NCBI RefSeq assembly: GCF_003994475.1 | Contig: NZ_RZNY01000001.1 | Coordinates: 363,714-427,713 of the forward strand | Reading direction: 5' to 3' | Length of the DNA stretch: 64,000 bases | Origin: Paenibacillus anaericanus | GTDB lineage: Bacteria > Bacillota > Bacilli > Paenibacillales > Paenibacillaceae | Part shown: one piece after another, positions 53,058 through 61,845 of the stretch | Numbering within the stretch: the first letter of the stretch is position 1 | How the letters are laid out: each line of letters starts with the position of its first letter | Made by a program: the position numbers and the translations under genes | The notes under the pieces: generated by a model | The model's input: only the letters and a program-made list of their open reading frames with translations | The model's database searches: none | What the model was told of the DNA's origin: nothing

Positions 53058-53199
53058 AATATCCATTCGTCCAACCGTGGCAAGTATTCATTCCTAATCT
53101 AATTAAAAGAATTCAGTTACGTTATGTTAATTCATACTGGATATACTCGATAACAAATTGCAAGACTATCTGACGTCTTCCTATCAATTGCTATATCAC

Positions 53200-53233
53200 A
53201 AAAAGGCAGTCAGATGAACTGAATGCCTTTTTG
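53200..53233 (-). terminator. Terminator downstream of the frameshifted small gene
   Basis: On the minus strand AAAAAGGCATTCAG and CTGACTGCCTTTTTG form an imperfect stem. Confidence 0.75.
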
Positions 53234-53286
53234 TTTGACAATATGAAGTTAGTTAGCTAAGAACTCTACCATAAAGAGCGCTATCC

Positions 53287-53444
53287 CTAATTATTACCGC
53301 CGCCGCCGCCTTTGGCGTCTGCTTTATTAAAGACATTGACATGGACATCAATTTTACTAATGAGTTTATTTAAAACTTTTATTTCTTGTTTAAGTTTACG
53401 ATTTCCCTTTTAGCTTTTCTATATTTCTTATGATGATCACACAT
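53287..53444 (-). pseudogene. Small gene split by a -1 frameshift
   Basis: ATG 53442-53444 follows AAGGA by 7 nt and reads MCDHHKKYRKAKR, then stops early at 53379-53381 if the frame is kept. Shifting by -1 in AAAAGGGAAA (about 53402-53412) gives GNRKLKQEIKVLNKL...KADAKGGGGGNN to a stop at 53287-53289, a coherent coiled segment with a glycine-rich end. The downstream part has no start of its own. A sequencing error, a real pseudogene or programmed shifting are all possible. A terminator follows. Confidence 0.62.
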
Positions 53445-53880
53445 GTTTGTTTCCTTCTCTCTTATTAGTATTTTGTACTGCTTGCGTACCTTTTCATTGC
53501 ATTGGCATTGAAACTTGAAAATTTAAATCTCTGTTGAAATCCATCTGCTCCCTTTCATTTGGATTAATATATCCTATGGAATCTCTCAATAACATCTTAT
53601 CTGTGTTAATCTACTAATAGATTGGTATATTTCTGACTTTTAATCCGTAATGAACCTACTAATATAAGTTTTCTAGTTAAATATGGAAAACCACAACAAA
53701 CCTCCAAGCACACTTTTTGAAGTACACCTGAAGGTTTATTATTCCCCATCTATTTTAATAGACTCAGATAATACTTAAACTTCTAATCATTCTTTGCCGG
53801 TATAAAAAAAAGCACCTCCTAGAATTACATCGAATTTACCCAAGGGTTTTTCCAATGTCTATTCTATGAGATGCATTTTA
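53445..53880. other. Gene-poor region beside the glycan island
   Basis: 436 bp, AT-rich. I find no open frame with an RBS. A weak AAACCT...AGGTTT hairpin lies near 53699-53738. Confidence 0.6.
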
Positions 53881-54213
53881 TTATACGGAAACCGTTTTTT
53901 CTTCTTCTTGAGACTCCGGAGTGGGAGTTTCTTTAATGTTCTCCTTGGATTTCTGAAGAACAAAATAGGCACAGCCAAAGTTGCAATATTCATTAATATA
54001 ATCCGTGATCCCCGAGAAGGCCGTGTCCCGGTTCACCTTAGGGTGATTGTCACGCAGAAAACCTTTGAGCCGTAACTTCTCGTAACCCCAATCTCCGATG
54101 ATGTAATCATATCGATCCAGCACTTCACTGTATCTCTGCATAAATGCCTCTTGATCCCATGCTTCCTTGTAATTCTGTATAAGCTCATAAGTTCTTCCAT
54201 TGATCTGTATCAA
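53881..54213 (-). CDS. yutD: YutD-family protein
   Basis: 110 residues, DUF1027/YutD-like, with FNGITDYINEYCNFGCAYFVL-type core (here FSGITDYINEYCNFGC) and an acidic tail. Function unknown. The start is TTG 54213 with AGGAGGAG upstream. It lies 21 nt after lipA. Bacillus has yutD, lipA, yunA and yunB clustered in much the same way. Confidence 0.87.
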   Translation of the reverse strand: MIQINGRTYELIQNYKEAWDQEAFMQRYSEVLDRYDYIIGDWGYEKLRLKGFLRDNHPKVNRDTAFSGITDYINEYCNFGCAYFVLQKSKENIKETPTPESQEEEKTVSV

Positions 54214-54234
54214 GTCTTACTCCTCCTTTACCGT

Positions 54235-55134
54235 TTAAGATAACGTTTGAACGCCTTCTTTATTACCCTTTGCTGACTTGACCTGATCATGCGCATGATA
54301 AGAACTGCGAACGAGTGGTCCAGATTCAACGTGGCTAAAACCTCGTTTCATCCCTTCCACTTTCAACTCAGCGAACAGTTCAGGTGGATAATATTTCTCT
54401 ACACGTAGATGACTTGGAGATGGCTGCAAATATTGGCCGATTGTTAAAATATCGCAATTTACCGCACGTAAGTCGTCCATCGCCTGCAAAATTTCATCCC
54501 ATTCCTCGCCCACACCAAGCATAATGCTAGATTTAGTTGGAATCTCAGGTTGCATAGACTTCGCACGTTGCAACAGTTCCAAGGAACGACGATATTTAGC
54601 CTTAGCACGTACACGATCTGACATTCTTTCCACCGTTTCGATATTGTGGTTCAAAATATCAGGTTTCGCATCCATCACAATTTGCAGTGAATCAGCATCT
54701 CCTAGGAAATCTGGGATCAGCACTTCAACACTACATAGAGGAGTTCTGGCCCGAATAGCCTTTATCGTTTCCGCAAAAATGGTAGCACCGCCATCCTTCA
54801 AATCATCGCGGGCTACGCTAGTTACGACACAGTGACGTAAATTCATATTTTCAGTGGCTTCTGCTACTCGTTCCGGTTCTCCAAGGTCGAGTTCGGTTGG
54901 CATGCCCGTATTTACTGCACAAAAGCGGCAAGCCCGGGTGCAAATATCTCCCAAAATCATGAACGTAGCTGTCCGATTGGCCCAACATTCATAAATGTTA
55001 GGACAACGAGCTTCTTCACACACCGTATGAAGTGTTTTGGAACGCATCATATTTTTGATATCTTCGTAATTTTCTCCAGTAGTTAATTTGATTCGAATCC
55101 AATCCGGTTTGGGTTCTTTAACAGATTTGGACAG
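54235..55134 (-). CDS. lipA: Lipoyl synthase LipA
   Basis: Radical-SAM enzyme that inserts two sulfurs into octanoylated lipoyl domains. Both Fe-S clusters are there: [12 protein letters not shown] (auxiliary) and CTRACRFC (radical SAM), plus [10 protein letters not shown] at the end. Start is unclear: CTG at 55132-55134 (reads [12 protein letters not shown]) has AAGGAAGG 8 nt upstream and gives about 299 residues, near the Bacillus length (298). A longer frame begins at 55233 but would contain the likely promoter. Confidence 0.92.
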   Translation of the reverse strand: MSKSVKEPKPDWIRIKLTTGENYEDIKNMMRSKTLHTVCEEARCPNIYECWANRTATFMILGDICTRACRFCAVNTGMPTELDLGEPERVAEATENMNLRHCVVTSVARDDLKDGGATIFAETIKAIRARTPLCSVEVLIPDFLGDADSLQIVMDAKPDILNHNIETVERMSDRVRAKAKYRRSLELLQRAKSMQPEIPTKSSIMLGVGEEWDEILQAMDDLRAVNCDILTIGQYLQPSPSHLRVEKYYPPELFAELKVEGMKRGFSHVESGPLVRSSYHAHDQVKSAKGNKEGVQTLS

Positions 55135-55177
55135 AGCAGAAACCTTCCTTCTAATGGAATAGGCTGTAGCGAAATTT

Positions 55178-55183
55178 ATTATA
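55178..55183 (-). promoter_or_regulatory. Extended -10 promoter of lipA
   Basis: TGGTATAAT on the minus strand (TATAAT at 55178-55183), about 45 nt before the CTG start; no good -35. Confidence 0.55.
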
Positions 55184-55308
55184 CCACGAATGCCCTGGAA
55201 AAACCTCCTTGTCATATTGGAATAAAAACACATACTTTGTCTAACTCTAAAGAGACGTTGTTTGCTCCCGCGAGCGAGCGCCGATCTGTATCCAAAGGAG
55301 GATTCGCC

Positions 55309-56367
55309 TTGCAGTCACAAGTATTATCTGGCAGTCGCAGAATCACCATCAGCCTATTCTGTATAATCATTCTGACCTCATTCTGGAGTGCACCAGGCTT
55401 TGGAACTGTTGTCGCCGAAGCACCGGACAAGCCACACTCGTCGACTGGACAGAGCGTCTATGATCAAAGGCGTAGTTTATATGAGGAAATTGAGTTACTG
55501 ACAGATATTCCTTGGTATTGGCTCGCTGCGATCGATCAATATGAGCGTTCCATCACTTCGCGGAAAGGAATCAAAAAAGATAACAGTGGATTAGTCAGCC
55601 TCCGTTTCAAAGAAACCTTTTGGGCTGGTCCCTTCAATCCCAATCTGGAAGACACAAATCCTGCAACGATTGCGATGTTCGGTGGAATTGGCAAAGACGC
55701 TACAGGAGACGGAACCGCTGACCCTGCAAATGACCGGGACTCCTTATATAGCATGGCCACGCATTTGCTCCGATTGGGTCTAAAGGATGAGGATCTTCGA
55801 ATCGCGTTATGGCGTTATTACCAGAACGACTCTGCTGTAGTACGGATTCGCCAATTCACCAAAATATACAAGACATACAACAAAGTTGATTTATCAGGTA
55901 GTGCCTTTCCGCTACCCGTTAATAGTATCTATACCTACCGTGACACTTGGGGGGCTCGCCGTGGCTGGGGAGGCCTCAGAATCCATGAAGGCACTGACTT
56001 ATTTGCTCCTAGTGGAGTGCCTGTCCGGAGTGTCTGCTATGGTATTGTGGAGACAAAAGGGTGGAACCCTTACGGAGGTTGGAGGATAGGCATACGAGAT
56101 TTAAATAATCGATACCATTATTTCGCTCACTTACACGGTTACGAGAAGAAGATCGAGATCGGAGATGTCGTACAACCTGGTCAAACCATCGGCTGGGTGG
56201 GAAGCAGTGGATATGGTCCTCCAGGAACTCAAGGTAAATTCCCCCCTCATCTACACTATGGGATCTATCAGGATACCGGTGTGACCGAATGGGCATTTGA
56301 TCCTTATCCTCTTCTGAAAAGATGGGAAAATCTTGAACGGAATAACACAAAAAAGGCAACCTCCTGA
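55309..56367 (+). CDS. yunA: M23-family peptidase YunA-like
   Basis: 352-residue exported zinc endopeptidase of the LytM type, cutting peptidoglycan cross-bridges. Signal-type hydrophobic segment near 14-30; metal ligands in [13 protein letters not shown] (His, Asp) and the H-x-H of FPPHLHYG. The start is TTG 55309, with AAAGGAGG 7 nt upstream; an in-frame ATG at 55237 is farther from any RBS. The end of the gene overlaps the outer stem of the terminator at 56349-56444. Confidence 0.87.
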   Translation: MQSQVLSGSRRITISLFCIIILTSFWSAPGFGTVVAEAPDKPHSSTGQSVYDQRRSLYEEIELLTDIPWYWLAAIDQYERSITSRKGIKKDNSGLVSLRFKETFWAGPFNPNLEDTNPATIAMFGGIGKDATGDGTADPANDRDSLYSMATHLLRLGLKDEDLRIALWRYYQNDSAVVRIRQFTKIYKTYNKVDLSGSAFPLPVNSIYTYRDTWGARRGWGGLRIHEGTDLFAPSGVPVRSVCYGIVETKGWNPYGGWRIGIRDLNNRYHYFAHLHGYEKKIEIGDVVQPGQTIGWVGSSGYGPPGTQGKFPPHLHYGIYQDTGVTEWAFDPYPLLKRWENLERNNTKKATS

Positions 56368-56444
56368 CTAAACTGTACCCTATCGAGTAAACACTTAAAA
56401 AAGTCTCTCGATAGGGTACAGTTTAATTGGAGTTGCCCTTTTTT
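56349..56444. terminator. Nested terminator with a 19-bp perfect inverted repeat inside
   Basis: Outer arms AAAAAAGGCAACCTCC (56349-56364) and GGAGTTGCCCTTTTTT (56429-56444); inner arms 56369-56387 (TAAACTGTACCCTATCGAG) and 56407-56425, exact complements, loop 19 nt. It lies between convergent yunA and yunB and starts within the yunA stop region. Confidence 0.85.
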
Positions 56445-56465
56445 GTTGTCATGTTTGAACTATTT

Positions 56466-57197
56466 CTAATGTGCTTCCGTCTCTTGGGCTGGTAGTGAGA
56501 TCGTGGGGGCATTAGCCCCATTATCTCCTACTGGATTTCCTTTGTTATCGTAGTAATACGTTGGAACGTCCCCAACAACTAGTAAATAAGATATAGGGAT
56601 TTCCGTCTCTACCGATTGTGGCCCCATATCGAACGGTACAACGACTGACAGCTCCGTCTTTACGCGTAAGAATACCTCTACTAGAACATTATTAATACCT
56701 ACGTCCTGTCTCCTTGTATCCAGATCTACCTTGACTTCCCCTTTAGGTTCGATCTTGATTGGAATACTCGGGCCGAAAGAGGCTATAATAGGACTCCCTA
56801 ATGCTTGCCCCAGCGGAATATGCTCTGATAATCTCGACACTTGGTCCAAAGTCGATCGAACCGTCTTAATCGTATCTGAAGTTATCTGCATATGTGCTGA
56901 ATAATTTAGCATAAACCCGGTGATTTTGCCGGCCTGATCTGTCCTCCAATCAATCAGATCATCAATCCCTGCCTTATTCGCTACTTGAGCCGTAATCGCC
57001 TCGTTTATGGACTCCGTAGCAATTTGCTTAACCCTAATTTGAGCCAAGTGCATAATCGGTGCTTTCATATTCCGTTCAATATACAGGAAGAACTGTACGA
57101 ATACGAACATAGTGATGATCGCAAAGACAATCCAAATTTTCCGCCTACTTCTTGGCTTTCTTCTTCTTCGACTATGCCACCCACGTCTTATCCGCAT
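56466..57197 (-). CDS. yunB: Sporulation protein YunB
   Basis: 243 residues, basic N terminus (RRRRKPRSRRK), one membrane anchor near 23-40, then an exported domain with INEAITAQVANK near 64 and an MNYSAHMQ-like LNYSAHMQITSDTI segment. Bacillus YunB is needed for late spore formation and is mother-cell expressed. Convergent with yunA, in the Bacillus order. Confidence 0.85.
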   Translation of the reverse strand: MRIRRGWHSRRRRKPRSRRKIWIVFAIITMFVFVQFFLYIERNMKAPIMHLAQIRVKQIATESINEAITAQVANKAGIDDLIDWRTDQAGKITGFMLNYSAHMQITSDTIKTVRSTLDQVSRLSEHIPLGQALGSPIIASFGPSIPIKIEPKGEVKVDLDTRRQDVGINNVLVEVFLRVKTELSVVVPFDMGPQSVETEIPISYLLVVGDVPTYYYDNKGNPVGDNGANAPTISLPAQETEAH

Positions 57198-57324
57198 ATT
57201 TCAACCCCCCCGACGGCAGCGGTCAAACTTCTATACAAGTTATGCGGGACAGGTGGGAAAAAGAAGGACATACAGAAATACAACATAAAGAGGTTGTTCA
57301 AAAAGTTATATTTGGGTCACGTAT

Positions 57325-59574
57325 TTATAGAGACAGTTCTTCGAGAGGTATGGGTTCTAGTAATCCCACATCCAGACAGGCCTGCAACGATAGCCGTTTT
57401 GTTACAGATGTAAATTGGATTTCTATAATATCGCTCCCCATATCCATCACTCTTCCTGCTCCAAATACCTGGTGTTTCACTTGCAAGCCTTGTGCTAATT
57501 GCGACCTTGACCTGATTGCTCTCGGATTATATGAGCGAACGGGTGAGTGAATCGAACTACTGCTACTTCCTTGCTGAGGAGTAACAGTACTCTTCTGAAC
57601 AAGCTTAGGAGGATCTAGAATAGCCCTAACCTCGGATACAAATGTTGATTCCGTCACCTTCTCTCCATCCCTTGCACCGTACAGAAGCAACTCCAATTCA
57701 CTCTTGGCCCGTGTCATTCCGACATAGAATAACCGCGCGGCTTCTTCCATAAGTTCGGTATTTCGATCACGACTCCCACGTTTCAGATCCTCAGAAGATG
57801 GGATGATGCCGTTGATCAAATCGATCATATATACTCGCTTGAACTCCAATCCTTTGGCGCTGTGAAAGGTTGAGAAAGTTACTGCATTCTGTCCCTTCTT
57901 TGCTTTAGAGTTTTTCAGAGCTCGCTCCAAATGCTGCAACCGCTTGGCGAATTCCTCCATTGATTCCAAGGTATCTGCGATTTCCTCTAATGTGTTCAGA
58001 ATACCTATCAAGTATTCCTTACGAAAACCGAGACGTTCACACATTTTCTCGAGTGCCTTTTCATAACCAAGCTTCGTCCGGATGGTTCGAATGACCACAA
58101 GTGGTGGTGTTCCTTGCAACTGCTGAAATGTCTCTTTGCATTGCTCAATCTGTTTGATCTGATAATCCTGCAGCGGGACGTAGTTCAACAAATTATCAAA
58201 CACAGATTCATTGTTATCGATATCCTTCAAAATTGACATCTGAACTTTGGTAATATATCCGTTAAGCTTTGTATGGATTTTCTCCAAAATATCAGTTCGT
58301 TTATCCGTAAATGTCATCCGCATAAAGTTCAGAATATCTTCAACTACCCAATGTGAGAAGAAGCGATTGTCCGAGTCCCGCATGTAAAAAGGAATTCCAG
58401 CTCGATCAAATTGATTCATTAGGTTAATAGAAGAAGAATTATTTCTAAATAGGACTGCTACCTCACTTAAATCTTCGAGCTTCCTGATCTCCTCCACTAA
58501 ATACTTACTCTGCGTCTCATAATGATCAAATTTAACGATCGAAACAGGTTTATATTCAGCATTCTGAGTAAACATGTTCTTCATATAACGATTCTTATTT
58601 TTCTTAATAAACTGATTGGACACATCGACGATATTCTTAGTAGAACGATAATTTTGCTCCATGAACAAAATAACCCCGTTCGGGTATACCTGCTTGAAAT
58701 TCAGCAGATAGGATGGCTCTGCCCCTCTCCAACTGTAAATCGATTGGTCATCATCTGCTACTACGCACAGGTTCCCATGACCTTGGGCCAGTTTTTCGAT
58801 CATTTCATGTTGTACCATGGATGTATCTTGGCTTTCATCAGTCATTACATAATCGTATCTCTGCTGATATTTCCGCAGGAGTTCGCGGTCCCGTCCCAAC
58901 ACATCATTGCCTATTGTCAGCATATCGTCGAAATCTAGTAACAACTTACTATGACCAGATTTCTTGAATGTCTCATACTCTCTTAGAATCCGAGCAGCCT
59001 CTGGCACATCACATGTAACCAACGACCACTGATCTTCAGGAACCATTTTATTCTTAATAAAACTAATATAAGTCGTTAGCTCATCCATCTGATCGTCCGT
59101 AATATTTTCACCTTTGATGCTTTTGAACAAGTCCCGTAAAATAATCTTCTTATGCAAGGGCAGATTATGATCTTCAATATCCATTTCCTGCTCATCTATT
59201 TCTACATTCCCATCAATAATTTGATAAGGAGTCCGCGTTTTCCAGAAATGCTCTCTAACTACTTCGAACGCAAGGCTGTGAATCGTTGAGAAATCAACAG
59301 GTGGAAGATCAGGAAAGAAATGTTTAAATCTTTCTTTCATATCATTTGCTGATGCCCGACTGAAAGTAACCGCCTTAATACGTGAAGCGTTGACTCCCTT
59401 CTCTTCCATAAGGTAACCAATCCGCATAATGATCGTTGTCGTCTTCCCTGAACCTGGTGATGCCAAGAGAAGCACTGGCCCTTCTGTCTGCAAAACCGCA
59501 CGCTGTTGAATTTCATTCAGATCAACACCGATTTCCTGCTTCTTTCGGACAAAATAATTTTCTGCTGTCTTCAT
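57325..59574 (-). CDS. UvrD/PcrA-like ATP-dependent helicase (YjcD-like)
   Basis: 749-residue superfamily 1A helicase. Walker A is SPGSGKTTT near residue 39, motif II is MTDESQDTSM near residue 240, motif III VADDDQSIYSWRG, motif IV QNYRSTKNI, motif V STFHSAKGLEFKRVY and motif VI LFYVGMTRAKSE. The length fits Bacillus YjcD (759). DNA repair or replication restart is likely. No partner gene nearby. Confidence 0.88.
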   Translation of the reverse strand: MKTAENYFVRKKQEIGVDLNEIQQRAVLQTEGPVLLLASPGSGKTTTIIMRIGYLMEEKGVNASRIKAVTFSRASANDMKERFKHFFPDLPPVDFSTIHSLAFEVVREHFWKTRTPYQIIDGNVEIDEQEMDIEDHNLPLHKKIILRDLFKSIKGENITDDQMDELTTYISFIKNKMVPEDQWSLVTCDVPEAARILREYETFKKSGHSKLLLDFDDMLTIGNDVLGRDRELLRKYQQRYDYVMTDESQDTSMVQHEMIEKLAQGHGNLCVVADDDQSIYSWRGAEPSYLLNFKQVYPNGVILFMEQNYRSTKNIVDVSNQFIKKNKNRYMKNMFTQNAEYKPVSIVKFDHYETQSKYLVEEIRKLEDLSEVAVLFRNNSSSINLMNQFDRAGIPFYMRDSDNRFFSHWVVEDILNFMRMTFTDKRTDILEKIHTKLNGYITKVQMSILKDIDNNESVFDNLLNYVPLQDYQIKQIEQCKETFQQLQGTPPLVVIRTIRTKLGYEKALEKMCERLGFRKEYLIGILNTLEEIADTLESMEEFAKRLQHLERALKNSKAKKGQNAVTFSTFHSAKGLEFKRVYMIDLINGIIPSSEDLKRGSRDRNTELMEEAARLFYVGMTRAKSELELLLYGARDGEKVTESTFVSEVRAILDPPKLVQKSTVTPQQGSSSSSIHSPVRSYNPRAIRSRSQLAQGLQVKHQVFGAGRVMDMGSDIIEIQFTSVTKRLSLQACLDVGLLEPIPLEELSL

Positions 59575-59717
59575 ACCGCCATGCCCTCTCTATTTCATCC
59601 CTAGTAATTTTAGTTATTCGTTAATAAAAAAATAGCCGCATTCTCTATTTTATATCATGGTAGACATTATTACTAAGAAGATCAGCTTAATTGGGAAATA
59701 TTTGTCCCATATGCATA

Positions 59718-59778
59718 TAAAAAAGACAAAAAACATCCAATTAGCCATGTGCTAAATGAATGTTCTTTGTCTTTTCTC
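59718..59778 (-). terminator. Terminator of the flavin lipoprotein gene
   Basis: A long stem on the minus strand: AAAAGACAAAGAACATTC pairs with GATGTTTTTTGTCTTTTTT, with inner TTAGC/GCTAA. Confidence 0.82.
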
Positions 59779-59813
59779 TATTGTTTAATGATTACTATCG
59801 TCAAGAAAATTAA

Positions 59814-61625
59814 TTATTTGCCTTCTGCAACTGCTTTTGCAGCGTGTTCTCCACTCAGGCGACCGCTAGTTAATGCATATTGAACAGCGCTACCTGACAT
59901 ATAGACTTGGTTGTAAAGATAACGATTTGCTGCTTCTCCACCTGCGTAAAGATTGTTAATAATGGATCCGTCTTCTTTTACAACGCGATAATCTTCGTCA
60001 ACCTTCACTCCACCAAAGGTACCCATTGTCTTAGGATAGTACTTAAAGGCATAGAACGGTCCTTTGTCTACGGATACAAGCGTTTTTGCTTCTTTCTCAA
60101 ACACATCTTTCCCTGAGGCTACTCCCGCATTGAAAGTATCCATTGTTTTTACAAGTACATCTTGTGGTACTTGCATAGCAGTAGCTAACTCTTCAATTGT
60201 ATTTCCCACAGCGATTTCAGCATTTGGAAGTTGTCCTTCAATAGAGCTAATCAATTTCGCATTTGCTTCGCTTGAATCTATAACCATCCACACTTGTTCG
60301 TTAAGAACAACTTTATTAGTTACAATCGCATAGTGACTATTTTCATTCATAAAGCGTTCGCCTTTTTCATTCACTAATACTTTAGTTGTATCCCATTCAA
60401 TACCACGTAATTCAGGAATAAGACTTCCCATACCTAAACCAATAACCCATGGATCTTCATATAACGCTGCACCTAATTTCTCTGCCATGACAATCCCATC
60501 ACCTGTACTGCCTGCTGCAGCTGCACTGATGCCTATATCCTCAACGAATTGCGGTAAGAAACGCTCCATCAGTTCCTTACTCTGAGCAAAACCTCCGGAA
60601 GCTATAATGACTTTTTTGGCATGAACTATCAGTTTTCCTTCAGCATTCTCAGCCACAACACCAATCACATCACCTTTATCATCCGTGATTAATTCCGTTG
60701 CTTTTGTCTCTGTAAGAATGTCTATCCCTCTGTCTTTAAGACTTTTTTCCATATTTGCGATTAATGAAGCTCCACCAGCTTCAGGAAAATGAAGGCGGGC
60801 TACAGGATCCACACCATATCCTTCTACACTTTTATATTTATGATTCATATTATCAACTAACCAATGTGTTGTATCTACTGCATCATCCATAAAGGTTAAT
60901 ACGCGATCATAATCTGGATATTTACTATCCGGATTACTTGTATTTTGACGTTCTTTCCACAACTCCATCCATGACTCCGGTGAATCCTCAAATCCCAACT
61001 CCTTTTGGAAGCGAGTACCTGTCGCAGAAATACCGCCACCAGATAGACCCGTAGAACCACCAAGCGTTGCCAACTTTTCTAGCACAATAACTTTAGCGCC
61101 ATTTTCAAATGCTGATCCAGCAGCTGCAAGACCTGTTCCTCCGCCGCCAATGATAACCACATCAGTTGTAAGTTCCGTTGCTTCTTGTGACTTATCATCG
61201 GTGGTAGCAGCAACCTTAAGGGCATCTACATCTCCACCTGCTTGCTTGACACAATCCTCAACTGCAGCAAGGATCGCCTTCGATGAATTGGTTGCACCTG
61301 ATACAACATCAACAGCCAACGTCTGTCCTTCAACAATTTGCTGAGGTATACGTTCGAATGGTGTATCACTAAGACCTTCAGTTTCGTTGTTTCCCTTCAC
61401 AGTCACTGAAACAATCGAATTTTCGTCAAACACGACTTCAACGGTTACATCACCATTGTTTCCAGCAGCCGTTGCTGTGTAAGTTCCAGCTTTATACTTA
61501 CCAGAAGTCTCAGTTGCATCAGGTTTTGAGTTCGTATCTGAGGCGGATTTTGAACAACCAACTACGCTTAAAATCAATACAAGTCCTAATAGCACAAATC
61601 CTACCCTTTTCAAATTCATTTTCAT
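59814..61625 (-). CDS. Secreted FMN-binding FAD flavoprotein (fumarate-reductase type)
   Basis: 603-residue lipoprotein: lipobox with Cys at 24 (VVGC), an FMN-binding domain with the flavinylation motif SGAT at 109-112 (Thr112 would carry FMN added by an ApbE enzyme), then an FAD domain from residue 154 (VVIIGGGGTGLAAAGSA) like the flavoprotein of extracellular fumarate or urocanate reductases. The substrate is unclear. It should act outside the membrane and receive electrons by extracellular flavin transfer. Sigma-A promoter upstream. Confidence 0.87.
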   Translation of the reverse strand: MKMNLKRVGFVLLGLVLILSVVGCSKSASDTNSKPDATETSGKYKAGTYTATAAGNNGDVTVEVVFDENSIVSVTVKGNNETEGLSDTPFERIPQQIVEGQTLAVDVVSGATNSSKAILAAVEDCVKQAGGDVDALKVAATTDDKSQEATELTTDVVIIGGGGTGLAAAGSAFENGAKVIVLEKLATLGGSTGLSGGGISATGTRFQKELGFEDSPESWMELWKERQNTSNPDSKYPDYDRVLTFMDDAVDTTHWLVDNMNHKYKSVEGYGVDPVARLHFPEAGGASLIANMEKSLKDRGIDILTETKATELITDDKGDVIGVVAENAEGKLIVHAKKVIIASGGFAQSKELMERFLPQFVEDIGISAAAAGSTGDGIVMAEKLGAALYEDPWVIGLGMGSLIPELRGIEWDTTKVLVNEKGERFMNENSHYAIVTNKVVLNEQVWMVIDSSEANAKLISSIEGQLPNAEIAVGNTIEELATAMQVPQDVLVKTMDTFNAGVASGKDVFEKEAKTLVSVDKGPFYAFKYYPKTMGTFGGVKVDEDYRVVKEDGSIINNLYAGGEAANRYLYNQVYMSGSAVQYALTSGRLSGEHAAKAVAEGK

Positions 61626-61667
61626 TTCTTTTCCCCCTTGATGAATATAACTTATTTATAAATTAAG

Positions 61668-61696
61668 CTTATACTGTCGGGTTATCACCACGTCAA
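61668..61696 (-). promoter_or_regulatory. Sigma-A promoter of the flavin lipoprotein gene
   Basis: TTGACG (rc of 61691-61696), spacer 17 bp, TATAAG (rc of 61668-61673), 43 nt before the ATG. Confidence 0.7.
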
Positions 61697-61734
61697 GGAT
61701 TCTTTGTGAAAAATTGCACGTGAAAAAGGCGTAG

Positions 61735-61769
61735 AAAAACAAAAACCATGGGGTTAACCCAAGGTTTTC
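61735..61769 (-). terminator. Terminator of the MerR-type gene
   Basis: AAAACCTTGGGTTAACCCCATGGTTTT then TGTTTTTC on the minus strand. Confidence 0.78.
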
Positions 61770-61845
61770 AATAGGATCCAAAGATATGAATTAAATGGAT
61801 TGATTTTATATGAATCAGGGAAGATGGGGGAAGCTATATCTATAT

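Noticed and set aside
53401-53412. Canonical slippery heptamer for programmed -1 frameshifting
   Set aside because: T-AAA-AGG in the zero frame is not an X-XXY-YYZ heptamer, so programmed shifting is only one option among several.
34811-53444. Island as an integrated mobile element
   Set aside because: I see no integrase, transposase, tRNA target or direct repeats at the ends; only gene content makes it accessory.
61668-61696. MerR-type operator with a 19-bp spacer at the flavin lipoprotein promoter
   Set aside because: The spacer is 17 bp and no clear dyad lies between the elements, so regulation by the adjacent MerR protein is not supported by sequence.
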